The notes: a model not told the origin generated them from the letters alone. A DNA stretch of 64,000 nt from Burkholderia singularis (GCF_900176645.1 NZ_FXAN01000036.1:1-64000), one strand, 5' to 3'. Positions 9,490 to 18,829 are shown, counted from the first letter of the stretch. Numbers and translations: made by a program.

Positions 9490-10398
9490 ATGCGAAAAGG
9501 CATTCCGAATCTTGCCGCGCTACAGGTGTTCGAAGCGGCGGCCCGCCACGCCAGCTTTACGCGTGCGGCGGACGAACTCGCGCTCACGCAAAGCGCGGTC
9601 AGCCGCCAGATCACCGCGCTCGAGGCGCGGCTCGGTGTCGCGCTGTTCCTGCGGATCAAGAAACGGGTCGTGCTGACGCCGCATGGCCGCCATTACGCGG
9701 CGCTCGTGCGCCGCAACCTCGAGCGCATCGAGCGCGACACGCTCGAGCTGATGGCGCAGCGCGGCATCGGCGCGACGCTGGAGCTTGCGGTCGTGCCGAC
9801 GTTCGCGAGCCAGTGGCTGATTCCGCGCCTGCCGCAATTCCGTGCGCGGCGGCCCGATATCACGGTCAACCTGTCGGTGCGCACCGAGCCGTTCCTGTTC
9901 AGCGATTCGCCGTTCGACGCGGCAATCTATTTCGGCCATGCACTCTGGCCCGGCACGCAAGGGCGGCTGCTGTTCCGCGAAGGCGGCATGCTGCCGGTGT
10001 GCAGCCCCGCGCTGCTGCCCGCGCCCGACAAGCCGGTCTCACTGGACGCGCTGCTCGAGCTGCCGCTGCTGCATCTGTCGACGCGCGCCGATGCGTGGCG
10101 CGACTGGTTCCGCGCTCACGGCATAGACAACGATCTGCGCGCGGTGCGCGGGCCGCGCTATGAACTCTTCACGATGCTCACGGCGGCCGCTCACGCGGGA
10201 ATGGGCGTCGCGCTGATGCCCGAACTGCTCGTTGCCGACGAGCTGGCGTCGGGGCGTCTGCGCGCGCCGCTCGAGCTGCGTCTGCCGAGCGATGCGGGCT
10301 ATTACCTCGTCGCCCCCGACGACGCCGCCGACAGCGAGCCATTCGTTGCGCTGGCCGAATGGCTAGGTTCCGTCGCGCCGTCGCGGCCGATAAGCTGA
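9490..10398 (+). CDS. LysR-type transcriptional regulator (GcvA-like), likely controls the pipecolate/aminoadipate genes
   Basis: A 302-residue LysR protein. The N-terminal winged HTH includes FTRAADELALTQSAVSRQITALEARLGVALF, followed by a substrate-binding domain. Divergent from hglS with a 195-bp gap, the classic layout for a LysR regulator and its target. A short inverted repeat TGATC-N4-GATCA lies at 9465-9478 just before the start codon. The effector is unknown; a lysine-degradation intermediate is a reasonable guess. Confidence 0.88.
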   Translation: MRKGIPNLAALQVFEAAARHASFTRAADELALTQSAVSRQITALEARLGVALFLRIKKRVVLTPHGRHYAALVRRNLERIERDTLELMAQRGIGATLELAVVPTFASQWLIPRLPQFRARRPDITVNLSVRTEPFLFSDSPFDAAIYFGHALWPGTQGRLLFREGGMLPVCSPALLPAPDKPVSLDALLELPLLHLSTRADAWRDWFRAHGIDNDLRAVRGPRYELFTMLTAAAHAGMGVALMPELLVADELASGRLRAPLELRLPSDAGYYLVAPDDAADSEPFVALAEWLGSVAPSRPIS

Positions 10399-10499
10399 CA
10401 TCACGATCCTGTTCGATCGCTGACCTTTTAATCGCCGGCCTTTACTTATCCGCTTGTCCGTTCACCGGCCGGCCGACCGCCGGCCACGCGAGACCGATC

Positions 10500-10811
10500 A
10501 TGACCATTCGCATCGGCGATATCGTGCCGCTGTCCATCGCCCGCGCCCACTTTTCCGAGCTGGCCGACGAAGTGCGCAACGGCGCCGAGAAGATCATCAC
10601 GAAAAACGGCGCCGCCTATGTCGCGCTGATCGATGCCCGGCGGCTCGAGCGCTACCACCGGCTCGAATGCGATTGCGCGCGCTGGCCGTCCGTGGCGCAG
10701 ACCGATGCGCCGGAGCACCGCGATGTTACGAACACCGAAACCCGTCAAACAGCCAGCGTCGCGCCCGAACCCGAACCATCGCCCGAGCCGAAGCGGCACG
10801 GCACACGCTGA
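10500..10811 (+). CDS. Phd/YefM-family antitoxin-like protein, no adjacent toxin
   Basis: A 103-residue protein whose first ~55 residues match the Phd/YefM fold: IVPLSIARAHFSELADEVRNG, then EKIITKNGAAYVALIDARRLE. The remainder is a charged, Pro/Glu-rich tail ending in a basic stretch. Antitoxins of this family bind DNA and neutralise a toxin encoded immediately downstream. Here the next 290 bp hold no recognisable toxin frame and the next gene is a metabolic oxidase on the same strand, so it is an orphan that may act only as a DNA-binding protein. The frame is open upstream to 10359, but the ATG at 10500 is where family similarity begins. Confidence 0.75.
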   Translation: MTIRIGDIVPLSIARAHFSELADEVRNGAEKIITKNGAAYVALIDARRLERYHRLECDCARWPSVAQTDAPEHRDVTNTETRQTASVAPEPEPSPEPKRHGTR

Positions 10812-11105
10812 ACACGCCGATATGTGCATGCACCGATCCAAACCTACCCGGATATCCGAAAAATTCGCGCAACCGGCGCGGCGTGCGGCGAACGCTGCGT
10901 CGGCGGTCAGCCGCCCCTGCTGCGCACGCCCTCACGCGGCCGACGGCCGTGCCGCACCGCCCGTCGGCGGTGGCACGCCTGACAATGACCGCGCCAACCA
11001 TCCGCCCCCGCTGCGCTGCCGGCCCTTCGCACGCCGGGCTCAAACGGTTACGATAGCCCGCACCGCCAACCTCGCACCGCCCCGTCTCCACGACCCACGC
11101 TGCGC
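10812..11105. other. Gap between antitoxin-like gene and amaA
   Basis: GC-rich, with several overlapping open frames that have no family features. No toxin gene, tRNA or clear terminator is seen. A promoter for amaA probably lies near its 3' end. Confidence 0.4.
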
Positions 11106-12410
11106 ATGCCGAATTTCTACGAAGCCACCGCGACCCGCACCCCCTATCCCACGCTCGACGCCCGCATCGACACCGACGTCTGCATCGTCGGCGGCGGGCT
11201 GGCCGGTTTGTCGACCGCGCTCGGCCTGGTTGAGCGCGGCATGCGCGACGCCGTCGTGCTGGAGGCGAAGACGGTCGGATTCGGCGCGTCGGGCCGCAAC
11301 GGCGGCTTCGTGTTCGGCGGCTACAGCCTCGACAACGCAGACCTGCTGCGCACGCTCGGCCCCGCGTCAGCCCGCGCGCTCTACCAGCTGACGCTCGATG
11401 CGGTCGACCTGATCCGCACCCGCTGCACGCGCTACGGCATCGATTGCGAGCGTGTCGACGGCGGCGTGATCCTCGCCAACTGGTTCGACGATCCGGCCAG
11501 GCTCGACGCGCCGCGCAAGCTGATGAAAAACGCGTTCGGCGTCGACTGGGAACCGCTCGATGCGCGCTCGCTGCGCGAGCGCCTAAAGACCGATCGCTAT
11601 CACGGCGGCCTGTTCGAGCGCAACGCGTTCCATTTCCACCCGCTCAAGTACGTGCTCGGAATCGCCACTGCCGCCGCGAGCCGCGGTGCGCGCATCTACG
11701 AACATTCGGCGGCACGCTCGATCCGCCGCGACGGCGCGGGCTTTGTCGTCGCGACCAGAAACGGCGCCGTGCATGCCCGGCACGTCGTGTTCGCGGGCGG
11801 CGGCTACGCGCGCGGCGTCTATCCACGCATCGAGCGCGCAGTGCTGCCGATCGCGACTTATGTGATCGCAACCGAGCCGCTCGGCACGCGCCTGGCCGAC
11901 TCGATCAACTGCGCGTCGGCTGTCTACGACACGCGTTTCGCGTTCGACTATTATCGGCCGCTCGCCGATACGCGCATCCTGTGGGGCGGCCGCATCTCGA
12001 TCCTCGATCGCGGGCCGGATGCGATCTCGCGGCTGCTCAGGCGCGATCTCGTGCGCGTCTATCCGCAATTGCGCGACGTCGCCGTGCAGTTCGCATGGGG
12101 CGGCCTGATGAGCTATGCACGCCATAAAATGCCGCAGATCGGCCGCGACGCGAGCGGCGTATGGCACGCGATCGGCTTCGGCGGCCACGGCATGGCGCCG
12201 ACGACCGTCGCGGGCGAAGTGCTCGCGGCCGCGCTCGCCGAAGGGCGGCCCGTGCCGGGCGGCTTCGACGCATTCGGCCTCACGCGCACGTTCGGCGTGG
12301 CCGGACTGGCCGCAGCCCAGCTCACCTATTGCGCATACGAGGTGCGCGATGCACTCGCCGCGCGCTGCCCGCCGCCCGCCAGCCGCGCGGCAAACGCGCG
12401 CGGCCTGTAG
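11106..12410 (+). CDS. amaA: FAD-dependent amine oxidoreductase, probable L-pipecolate oxidase
   Basis: A 434-residue DAO/glycine-oxidase-fold flavoprotein. The N-terminal dinucleotide motif is TDVCIVGGGLAGLSTALGLVERG, followed by GFGASGRNGGFVFGGYS. The C-terminal FAD-binding part contains WGGLMSYARHKMPQIG and GFGGHGMAPTTVAGEVLA. The closest role given its neighbours is AmaA, which oxidises L-pipecolate to piperideine-6-carboxylate, the hydrated form of the AmaB substrate. Related oxidases act on gamma-glutamylputrescine or other amines, so the substrate assignment rests mainly on context. It is on the opposite strand to amaB and probably has its own promoter. Confidence 0.78.
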   Translation: MPNFYEATATRTPYPTLDARIDTDVCIVGGGLAGLSTALGLVERGMRDAVVLEAKTVGFGASGRNGGFVFGGYSLDNADLLRTLGPASARALYQLTLDAVDLIRTRCTRYGIDCERVDGGVILANWFDDPARLDAPRKLMKNAFGVDWEPLDARSLRERLKTDRYHGGLFERNAFHFHPLKYVLGIATAAASRGARIYEHSAARSIRRDGAGFVVATRNGAVHARHVVFAGGGYARGVYPRIERAVLPIATYVIATEPLGTRLADSINCASAVYDTRFAFDYYRPLADTRILWGGRISILDRGPDAISRLLRRDLVRVYPQLRDVAVQFAWGGLMSYARHKMPQIGRDASGVWHAIGFGGHGMAPTTVAGEVLAAALAEGRPVPGGFDAFGLTRTFGVAGLAAAQLTYCAYEVRDALAARCPPPASRAANARGL

Positions 12411-12485
12411 CTCGCCCGAGCCGGGACTCGTCGGGGTGCATGCTAGAATGCGCCGTTCATGCCGCCGCCCGCCCGATCCAGCCAT

Positions 12486-13184
12486 ATGAAACAAGCGACA
12501 AACAAGGCCGCAGCAGTCGAAACCCGCGCGAATGCGCACGCTGCCCGGACGCGCCGAGACGACGGGCGCCGCAAATACGATCCCGAGCAAACCAAGCGCA
12601 ATATTCTCGACGTCGCCACCGAAGAGTTCTCAGCAATGGGGCTCGCGGGCGCGCGCGTCGATGCGATCGCCGAGCGCACGAACACGACGAAGCGGATGCT
12701 CTACTACTATTTCGGCAGCAAGGAAGGGCTGTACGAGGCAGTGCTGGAGAAAGTCTACGGCGACATTCGCGCGCTCGAACTCGAACTGAACGTCGGCGAA
12801 CTGGAGCCCGAAGAAGGGTTACGGCGGCTCGTCGAATTCACGTTCGACTATCACGACAAGCATCGCGATTTCGTCCGTCTCGTGTCGATCGAAAACATTC
12901 ACGGCGCGAAATATCTGGAACAAATCAAGTCGTTCAAGAACAGCAACGTCAGCATCATCAAGACGCTCGAAACGCTGCTTGCGCACGGCATCGAAAACGG
13001 CGTGTTTCGCGACGACATCGACCCGATCGACCTGCATCTGCTGATCAGTTCGTTCTGCTTTCATCGCGTCTCGAACCGCTACACGTTCGGTGCGGCGTTC
13101 GGCCGCGATCCGTCTTCGCCGCGCCAGCGCTCGCGTCACCGCGCGATGATCGCCGACTCAGTACTGCGCTTCGTCGCGCGCTGA
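12486..13184 (+). CDS. TetR/AcrR-family transcriptional regulator
   Basis: A TetR regulator of 232 residues from this ATG. A basic N-terminal tail precedes the HTH (RNILDVATEEFSAMGLAGARVDAIAERTNTTKRMLYYYFGSKEGLYEAVL), followed by an all-helical ligand domain. A second ATG at 12459 would add nine residues; neither has a clear ribosome site. A TAGAAT -10-like hexamer lies at 12444-12449. The target is not evident, since it follows amaA on the same strand and its 3' end overlaps the phospholipase D-like gene by 27 nt convergently. Confidence 0.85.
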   Translation: MKQATNKAAAVETRANAHAARTRRDDGRRKYDPEQTKRNILDVATEEFSAMGLAGARVDAIAERTNTTKRMLYYYFGSKEGLYEAVLEKVYGDIRALELELNVGELEPEEGLRRLVEFTFDYHDKHRDFVRLVSIENIHGAKYLEQIKSFKNSNVSIIKTLETLLAHGIENGVFRDDIDPIDLHLLISSFCFHRVSNRYTFGAAFGRDPSSPRQRSRHRAMIADSVLRFVAR

Positions 13185-15038
13185 CGCATAAGTGAACGCG
13201 CGGGCGCCGCGTAACGCTCCTCCCTCGCCTGTCCGCATGCCGCCATCGGCTTGCGCCCGGGGCGGCGCGGCCAACGCGATCCGCGCCTTTTCTTCCGGGC
13301 TGCCCGCGACGAAATATTTCTTCGCCCAACGCGCGTCCGGCTGCAACACGAGCTTGCGCCGCGCGTCCGAACCGGCGTGCGAGTCGCGCTGCGCGGCGAT
13401 CCACAGCGCCCGCGCGCGGTAGTGCTCGTAAAGACGCAGACTTTCCGCAAGATAGCTTGCCGCCACGCGCGCATCGCGAATTTCGAGCAGATTCTCGTCG
13501 TTATAGTGCTCCGAGTTCTCGCTCATATTCGCCGAGCCGCTGTACACCACCGGATTGGCGCCTTCCGCATCGATCACGATGAACTTGTGATGAACGACGA
13601 CAGGCGGATAAGCCGGCGGCGCATCGCCGGGAAAGAGCCGCAATTCCGGCTCGAAGCCGGCCGGCACCGTTGCGGGCGAAAAATAGGCCGCGCCGATCAC
13701 GTCGCGCTGCGACCGGCTGCGGTGATACAGCTCGAGATTGGCGAGCCGCGCCGCATCGGGCGTCTTGCCGGCTTGCTCGTCCGCTTGCGCTTGCTGCGCG
13801 CTGCGCGCGCTGATCTCGTTGACGAGCCCGAACATCATCAGCCCCCGGTCGCCTGCGGCAAAGCATGCGTCGCGCAACGCGGCGTCGGTCGGCATGAACA
13901 GGCAGAACAGGACCGAATGCCGCGCGGCGCGAATCGCCTCGACGATCGTGTCGATCTGCGTGCGCGCGCTGCGCGGCTCCGGCGAAAACGACACCCGCAC
14001 GCGCGCCGTGCCCACGCTCACCGGCTCCGACCAGCCAGGTGCGAGCCGCGCCGTCTGCGCGATGCCCGGATTGGACGCGAGCGCATGCGCGCGCGCGTTG
14101 TACAGATCGGCGAGCGCCGCCGACTCGAACAAATGCAGCACGTTCGCCTGCTCGGTGATGCCCTCCGTCGTGAAATTCGCCGAGCCGGTCAACACACGCG
14201 CTGGCCCGGCCTCGTCGCCCGCGACGATGAACTTGTCATGCATGATCCGCGTCTTGTCGCGTGGCGCGAACGTCGCGGCATTCTTCAACTGATCGACGGC
14301 CGGCTGGTTCGGCGACGGCAGCGGCGGCTCGCCGCGGCCGCGCTTCGTCGCGTGCGCGTCGTAGACGATCGCGAGCGCGTCGGCGCCGTGCGCGCGGCCG
14401 AACGCTTCGAACGCGGGAATCGCCCATAGCCGGTCAGTCAGGTGGTAGACAGCAGACACCGCTCGGCGCGCCGCCGCGCCGAGCATCAGGCCGAAGGTTT
14501 CCTGCAAGTCGTTTGCCAGCCACGTGCGCAACTTCAGCGCGGCATCGGGCGAAGGTGTCTCACCGGGCCCGAGATGCAGCGCGCCCACCTGCCTGGCGAA
14601 CGCCTGCGAACTCACCACCGCGCGGTTGAACCATGTGCCGATGCCGTCCTCGATATGCGCGGGCAACGTGACGTTGCACACTCCCGCTTCGGCATCGAGC
14701 ACACGCAGCGACTCCGGCGTGCCGACGACCGGATAGACCTCGTAGCGAAAGGTGCGGCCCCGATCCGGCGGATCGATCCGCGCATCCCACCACATGAATT
14801 TTTGGATCGGCGCCTGATCGGTCGGCGCATCGCCGTGGGTATCGGAGGCGGGGGCGTCGAACGTCAGCCGGTTCGGCAGCCAGCTCGTCATCGCGCGGCT
14901 CTTGCCGTGCGCCGACCAGAAGCCGGGCGTGCGTCTGATCGCAAAGCCGAGAAAATCGTCGTGCCGCTGCGCGCCAGGCCAATCGAATGCGAGCAAAACC
15001 AACGTCGGGGAAAGATAGCTGCGCACGCTGACGGACAT
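13158..15038 (-). CDS. Phospholipase D-like protein with two HKD motifs
   Basis: A 626-residue protein with two PLD half-sites: HDKFIVAGDE followed by LTGSANFTTEG, and HHKFIVIDAEG followed by YSGSANMSENSEHYNDEN. Both keep the His, Lys and Asp/Glu of the HKD active site, so it is probably an active phosphodiesterase. The N terminus (MSVSVRSYLSPTLVLLAFDW) has no clear signal peptide. The ATG at 15038 follows a strong AGGAGGG. The substrate (phospholipid, nucleic acid or other) cannot be told. The last 27 nt overlap the end of the TetR gene on the other strand. Confidence 0.82.
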   Translation of the reverse strand: MSVSVRSYLSPTLVLLAFDWPGAQRHDDFLGFAIRRTPGFWSAHGKSRAMTSWLPNRLTFDAPASDTHGDAPTDQAPIQKFMWWDARIDPPDRGRTFRYEVYPVVGTPESLRVLDAEAGVCNVTLPAHIEDGIGTWFNRAVVSSQAFARQVGALHLGPGETPSPDAALKLRTWLANDLQETFGLMLGAAARRAVSAVYHLTDRLWAIPAFEAFGRAHGADALAIVYDAHATKRGRGEPPLPSPNQPAVDQLKNAATFAPRDKTRIMHDKFIVAGDEAGPARVLTGSANFTTEGITEQANVLHLFESAALADLYNARAHALASNPGIAQTARLAPGWSEPVSVGTARVRVSFSPEPRSARTQIDTIVEAIRAARHSVLFCLFMPTDAALRDACFAAGDRGLMMFGLVNEISARSAQQAQADEQAGKTPDAARLANLELYHRSRSQRDVIGAAYFSPATVPAGFEPELRLFPGDAPPAYPPVVVHHKFIVIDAEGANPVVYSGSANMSENSEHYNDENLLEIRDARVAASYLAESLRLYEHYRARALWIAAQRDSHAGSDARRKLVLQPDARWAKKYFVAGSPEEKARIALAAPPRAQADGGMRTGEGGALRGARAFTYASARDEAQY

Positions 15039-15253
15039 CGCCGCCCTCCTCGTCTGATCGTGATGAAAACCGAACTGACGAGTATTCAATGGCGGTTTGC
15101 CACCGGTATGACGCTTCGATGAAGTTTGCGTGTCGCGGTTGCGAGCAGGGCATCACACGCGGTGCGGCCCACGGAAACGCTTGTGCTGGCCGCGCCGTCA
15201 ATGCGCAAGCGCGCCGTCGCGCTCAGTCGCGAACGGCGCACGCGAAGCCACGC

Positions 15254-16009
15254 TCATCCACACACGACAAGCTCGATGCCGCGCAATGCAAGCGCGCTTG
15301 CGAATGCATTGTCGGGTCGGCGCTCGGTCACCAGGTAACGCGCGTTCTCGCTACTGACCCGCACTGGCAGCACGCAGCCGAATTTCGACAGATCGGCGAC
15401 GATCACCGCCGCCGCCGCCGCCGCGATCATTCGGCTGCGCACTTCGGCAGTGAGCCGCGAAGGGTCGGTCAGCATGCCGTCCTGCGTAATGCCGCCCGCG
15501 CCGACGAACGCAAAGTCGACATGGTATTGCGCGAGCTGCTGGATGGTATCGATGCCGAACGTCGCGTCTTCGTCTGCGGACAATTCGCCGCCGAGGAGCG
15601 TCACGCGGTTGCCGTTGCGGCGGCCGAGGATGCTGGCAATGCGCCAGTCGTTTGTATAGACGACGAGCCGATGCCGATCGGCGAGCGCGGCCGCGACCGC
15701 ATGCACGGTGCTTTCCGAGTCGAGCAGCACCGACGCGCCGTCGGGCACGAACTCCGCCGCGCGCCGCCCGATCGCCCGCTTGGCGTCGGCATGCGCCGCA
15801 TCGCGTGCAGCGGCGCCCGATTCGCGCGGCTCGGCCGCCAGCGCGCCGCCGTGCGTCATGATCACGAGGCCCCGCGCGGCGAGCGCGTTCAGATCGCGGC
15901 GAACAGTCTCGCGCGACACGTTGAGCGCACGCACGAGCTGTGCGACGGACAGCGCGCCTGTTCGAGCGAGTTCGTTCAGAATATAGCGATGACGTTGTTC
16001 AATCAGCAT
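15254..16009 (-). CDS. DeoR-family transcriptional regulator
   Basis: A 251-residue DeoR regulator. The N-terminal HTH is RHRYILNELARTGALSVAQLVRALNVSRETVRRDLNALAARGLVIMTHGGAL. The DeoR sensor domain (ISOCOT fold) follows, with LLDSESTVHAVAAAL, TLLGGELSADEDATFG and DFAFVGAGGITQDGMLTDPS. The start at 16009 gives the usual family length; ATGs at 16036 and 16072 are also open, and none has a good ribosome site. DeoR proteins usually sense sugar phosphates, but no sugar operon adjoins it. Confidence 0.85.
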   Translation of the reverse strand: MLIEQRHRYILNELARTGALSVAQLVRALNVSRETVRRDLNALAARGLVIMTHGGALAAEPRESGAAARDAAHADAKRAIGRRAAEFVPDGASVLLDSESTVHAVAAALADRHRLVVYTNDWRIASILGRRNGNRVTLLGGELSADEDATFGIDTIQQLAQYHVDFAFVGAGGITQDGMLTDPSRLTAEVRSRMIAAAAAAVIVADLSKFGCVLPVRVSSENARYLVTERRPDNAFASALALRGIELVVCG

Positions 16010-16241
16010 GACATGCGGTGCGGCGTGGCCGGGCATCGAATGGGCGATGGTCGGATAAGGATGGCGGGCCATTTTAGAACGGCCTGCCGATACGCCGCGC
16101 GCGCCCATGTCGCGTTCCGCGGCCATGCCGAAATTCAGAATTTCGAGACAGCGGGCAATCGCGCCGGCCGCCACCGGCGGCGGATTGCTACACTCGCGGC
16201 TTGGCCGCAGGCCGACCGCATAACTGACCAGAGGTATATCG

Positions 16242-16433
16242 ATGTATCGCAAAGGCGTCGTTCTCGAAATCCAATTTCCGCCGCAGCGGCTCAACGATGC
16301 TGCGGGCGATCCGTACTGGATCGATCTGACGCTCGACGAGGCGCGCCGCCTGCACCGGCAACTCAGCGCGCGCTTTGCCAGCGACGAAGCCGCAAGCGCG
16401 AATCAGCCGCTCGACACGTTCTCGATCGACTGA
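16242..16433 (+). CDS. Small protein of unknown function, 63 residues
   Basis: Starts with MYRKGVVLEIQFPPQRL and contains WIDLTLDEARRLHRQLSARF, predicted as strands followed by an amphipathic helix. AGAGGT lies 8 nt before the ATG at a good ribosome-site distance, and codon use is normal for the region, so it is likely real. It lies 130 nt before the EamA transporter on the same strand. No domain recognised. Confidence 0.65.
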   Translation: MYRKGVVLEIQFPPQRLNDAAGDPYWIDLTLDEARRLHRQLSARFASDEAASANQPLDTFSID

Positions 16434-16563
16434 TTCGCCGCCACGCCGCATCGGCGATATCGTCGATATCCGCGAGCACTGCAGGTTTCGACAAGACAGC
16501 CGCACGGCCGCGCCCGATACTGGGCGCTTCGCCGCCACAGCGAGCGTATCCGCTCCGTTTCGC

Positions 16564-17436
16564 ATGCCCGTCTCCGTTACCGCCGCCGCGTTCGTCGCGC
16601 TTTGGTCCACCGGCTTCATCGTCGCCCGCGCGATCAAGCCTTACGCCGATCCCAATCTGTATCTGCTCGCCCGCTTCGCGGGCACGGCGCTCGTCTACGC
16701 GTGCGTCGCGCGGGCCGTGCGCGCGCCGTGGCCCGCCGCACGCGAATGGGGACGCCATCTGCTGGCGGGCGCGCTGTTGCAAGGCATTTATCTCGGCGCG
16801 AGCTATTGGGCCGTCGCACAAGGGCTCAACGCCGGCGTGATGGCGCTGCTCGGCGCGCTGCAGCCGCTTGCCAGCGCCGCGCTCGCCGCGCCGCTGTTCA
16901 ACGAGCGGCTGCCCGCGCGCGGCTGGGCCGGCATGGCGCTCGGCGTCGCAGGCGTCGCGCTCGTGCTCGCGCCAAAGCTGCACGCCGCGCCGACGGCCGC
17001 CGGCGGCGCCCCGGCCTGGGCCGTCGTCACGATCGCGATCGCGGCGGTCGCATCGATCACTGCCGGCTCGCTCTATCAGAAAAGCTCGCTGTCGCAGACC
17101 GATCTGCGCACCGCCGTTGCCGTTCAGAATCTTGGCGCGGCGCTCGTCGCGGGCACGGCGGCGCTCGCGCTCGGCGAAACCCGTTGGCACGGCGCGCCCG
17201 CGCTATGGCTTTCGCTCGCGTGGGGCATCGCGATGCTGTCCGGCGTCGCCGTGATGCTGCTGATGGCGATGCTGCGCCACGGCGAAGCGGCGCACGCGAC
17301 CTCGCTGCTGTTTCTCGCGCCGCCGCTCGCCGCGCTGCAAGGCTACGCACTTTTTGGCGAAACGCTTGTGCCCGCGCAGATCGCCGGATTCGCCCTCGCG
17401 CTCGCGGGCGTCACGCTTGCCCGGCGGCGCGGCTGA
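16564..17436 (+). CDS. EamA/DMT-family inner-membrane transporter
   Basis: About 290 residues with ten hydrophobic segments in two EamA repeats. The first begins AAAFVALWSTGFIVARAIKPYADPNLYLLARF; the second covers VVTIAIAAVASITAGSLYQK and includes LLFLAPPLAALQGYALFGETL near the end. These proteins export amino acids or other small metabolites. The ATG at 16564 gives the normal family length; the frame is open further upstream but shows no membrane character there. The substrate is unknown. Confidence 0.85.
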   Translation: MPVSVTAAAFVALWSTGFIVARAIKPYADPNLYLLARFAGTALVYACVARAVRAPWPAAREWGRHLLAGALLQGIYLGASYWAVAQGLNAGVMALLGALQPLASAALAAPLFNERLPARGWAGMALGVAGVALVLAPKLHAAPTAAGGAPAWAVVTIAIAAVASITAGSLYQKSSLSQTDLRTAVAVQNLGAALVAGTAALALGETRWHGAPALWLSLAWGIAMLSGVAVMLLMAMLRHGEAAHATSLLFLAPPLAALQGYALFGETLVPAQIAGFALALAGVTLARRRG

Positions 17437-18102
17437 ATCTGCAATACCGAACTGAAAGCCGAAAGCGCAAACCGCCGCGCTCGCGCCCTTCGCCACGTTC
17501 GTCACCGAGGCAATCCAGCATGCGTTCGCCGAACATCAGACGAGCAGGCGGAATACGCGCCGTCTCCTGGGAGCCCGAACAAAATGAGCGAATGAAGCCG
17601 TTGGCCCCAATCGCATGCTGTTCGCCTCCTGTTCATCGCTTCGCCGACGGGACATAACCCGTCCGTTTCGAAAAGACCCGCCAAACCGTCACGCGCATGC
17701 CGGCGCGGCCGCGCCGCTTTTGGACTTCCACCGATCCGGCCAGCACGCGTTGCGCGCCGTCCGCGACTCATTCGTCGAAATTGCCGCCTGCCGCATTTGC
17801 CGGCGGCAATTTCAACCCATGACGTTTGCGTGGGTCAGGCACGCTGGCCGCCTACAGCGAATCGCACATCACCGAGATACGCCGGCCGCAATATACTTAC
17901 TGTGCGCGGCAACCGTTCGAACAATCGTCGCGTAGCACGCACACCCGGCGCACATGAACGCGCCTCGTTCGTCGAATTCGATACGAGGCGGCGACGGCGC
18001 AAATCATCCGGTCACGATACGGCTCGACATACCGCGAAACCGGATCGGCACATACGCGCGTCACCACGGCGGCCCTCAGTCAGCGATACCTCGGAATTGC
18101 CC
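17437..18102. other. 666-bp gap between EamA and LysE genes
   Basis: No gene I can support. Several short open frames are compositionally Arg/Ala-rich and look like chance frames. The distinct structure is the hairpin at 17777-17813, listed separately. Confidence 0.4.
17777..17813. repeat. Perfect 12-bp inverted repeat (hairpin)
   Basis: GAAATTGCCGCC at 17777-17788 is matched by GGCGGCAATTTC at 17802-17813, separated by 13 nt. No T-run follows on either side, so it is not a textbook terminator. It may still end the EamA transcript or bind a protein. Confidence 0.6.
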
Positions 18103-18732
18103 ATGCAAATCGATTCGACCACCGTTCTCACGGTATTTCCACTGTATCTCGCGAGCGTGGTGATTCCCGGCCCGAATTTTGTCGCGGTCGCGCACAAGGC
18201 GGTGTCCGCGAGCCGGCGCGATGCGCTCGCGCTGGTTGGCGGCATCGTGCTCGTCAATCTGTTCTGGGCGTCCTGTGCGATTCTCGGCGTGGGCATCGTA
18301 TTCGCCGCGTTTCCCTGGCTCGCGCTCGCGATCAAGATCGCGGGGGCCGCGTATCTGATCGGGTTCGGGCTGCGCCTGATCCGGCACGCCAAAGCAGCGG
18401 CGCTCAATCGCGACCCGGCTGCCGCGCGCATCGCCGGCGTCCGCTTCCGCGACGCGTTCGCGCAGGGCCTGATGACCAATCTGACGAATCCGAAATCGAT
18501 CGCCTTCTATGCCGCCGTATTTGCGTCGGCCGTGCCTGCGCACGTCGGTTGGCCGACTTTCGCGGCAATGCTCGCGATGATCGCGTCGGTCTCCGCAAGC
18601 TGGTATGGCTTCGTGGCGCTCGCCCTGTCGCAGGCCGACGTCTCGGCGGCCTACCGCCGCAGCCGCGCAGTCGTCGACCGGCTCTGCGGCGGCTTGATCG
18701 TCGCACTCGGCGTGCGGCAGTTGCTGCGCTGA
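18103..18732 (+). CDS. LysE/RhtB-family amino-acid exporter
   Basis: A 209-residue inner-membrane protein with about six transmembrane segments. The LysE motif VVIPGPNFVAVAHKAVSASRRDALALVGGI is followed by QGLMTNLTNPKSIAFYAAVFAS, the family's second signature. The ATG at 18103 gives a normal family length and places the first membrane segment at the N terminus. The likely role is efflux of an amino acid or related molecule; the substrate is unknown. Confidence 0.87.
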   Translation: MQIDSTTVLTVFPLYLASVVIPGPNFVAVAHKAVSASRRDALALVGGIVLVNLFWASCAILGVGIVFAAFPWLALAIKIAGAAYLIGFGLRLIRHAKAAALNRDPAAARIAGVRFRDAFAQGLMTNLTNPKSIAFYAAVFASAVPAHVGWPTFAAMLAMIASVSASWYGFVALALSQADVSAAYRRSRAVVDRLCGGLIVALGVRQLLR

Positions 18733-18829
18733 GCGCCCGCGGCCCGCGCGATCGCCAGGCGCGCGCGATCACGCATGACGGGTGCGGCGGGCGACGCGTG
18801 ATGCGTCGTGCCGCCGCCCGCGGTGCGGG

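Noticed and set aside
10812-11105. Toxin partner for the Phd-type antitoxin
   Set aside because: Short frames here are Arg/Pro/Ala-rich with no RelE, Doc or PIN-like pattern and no ribosome site.
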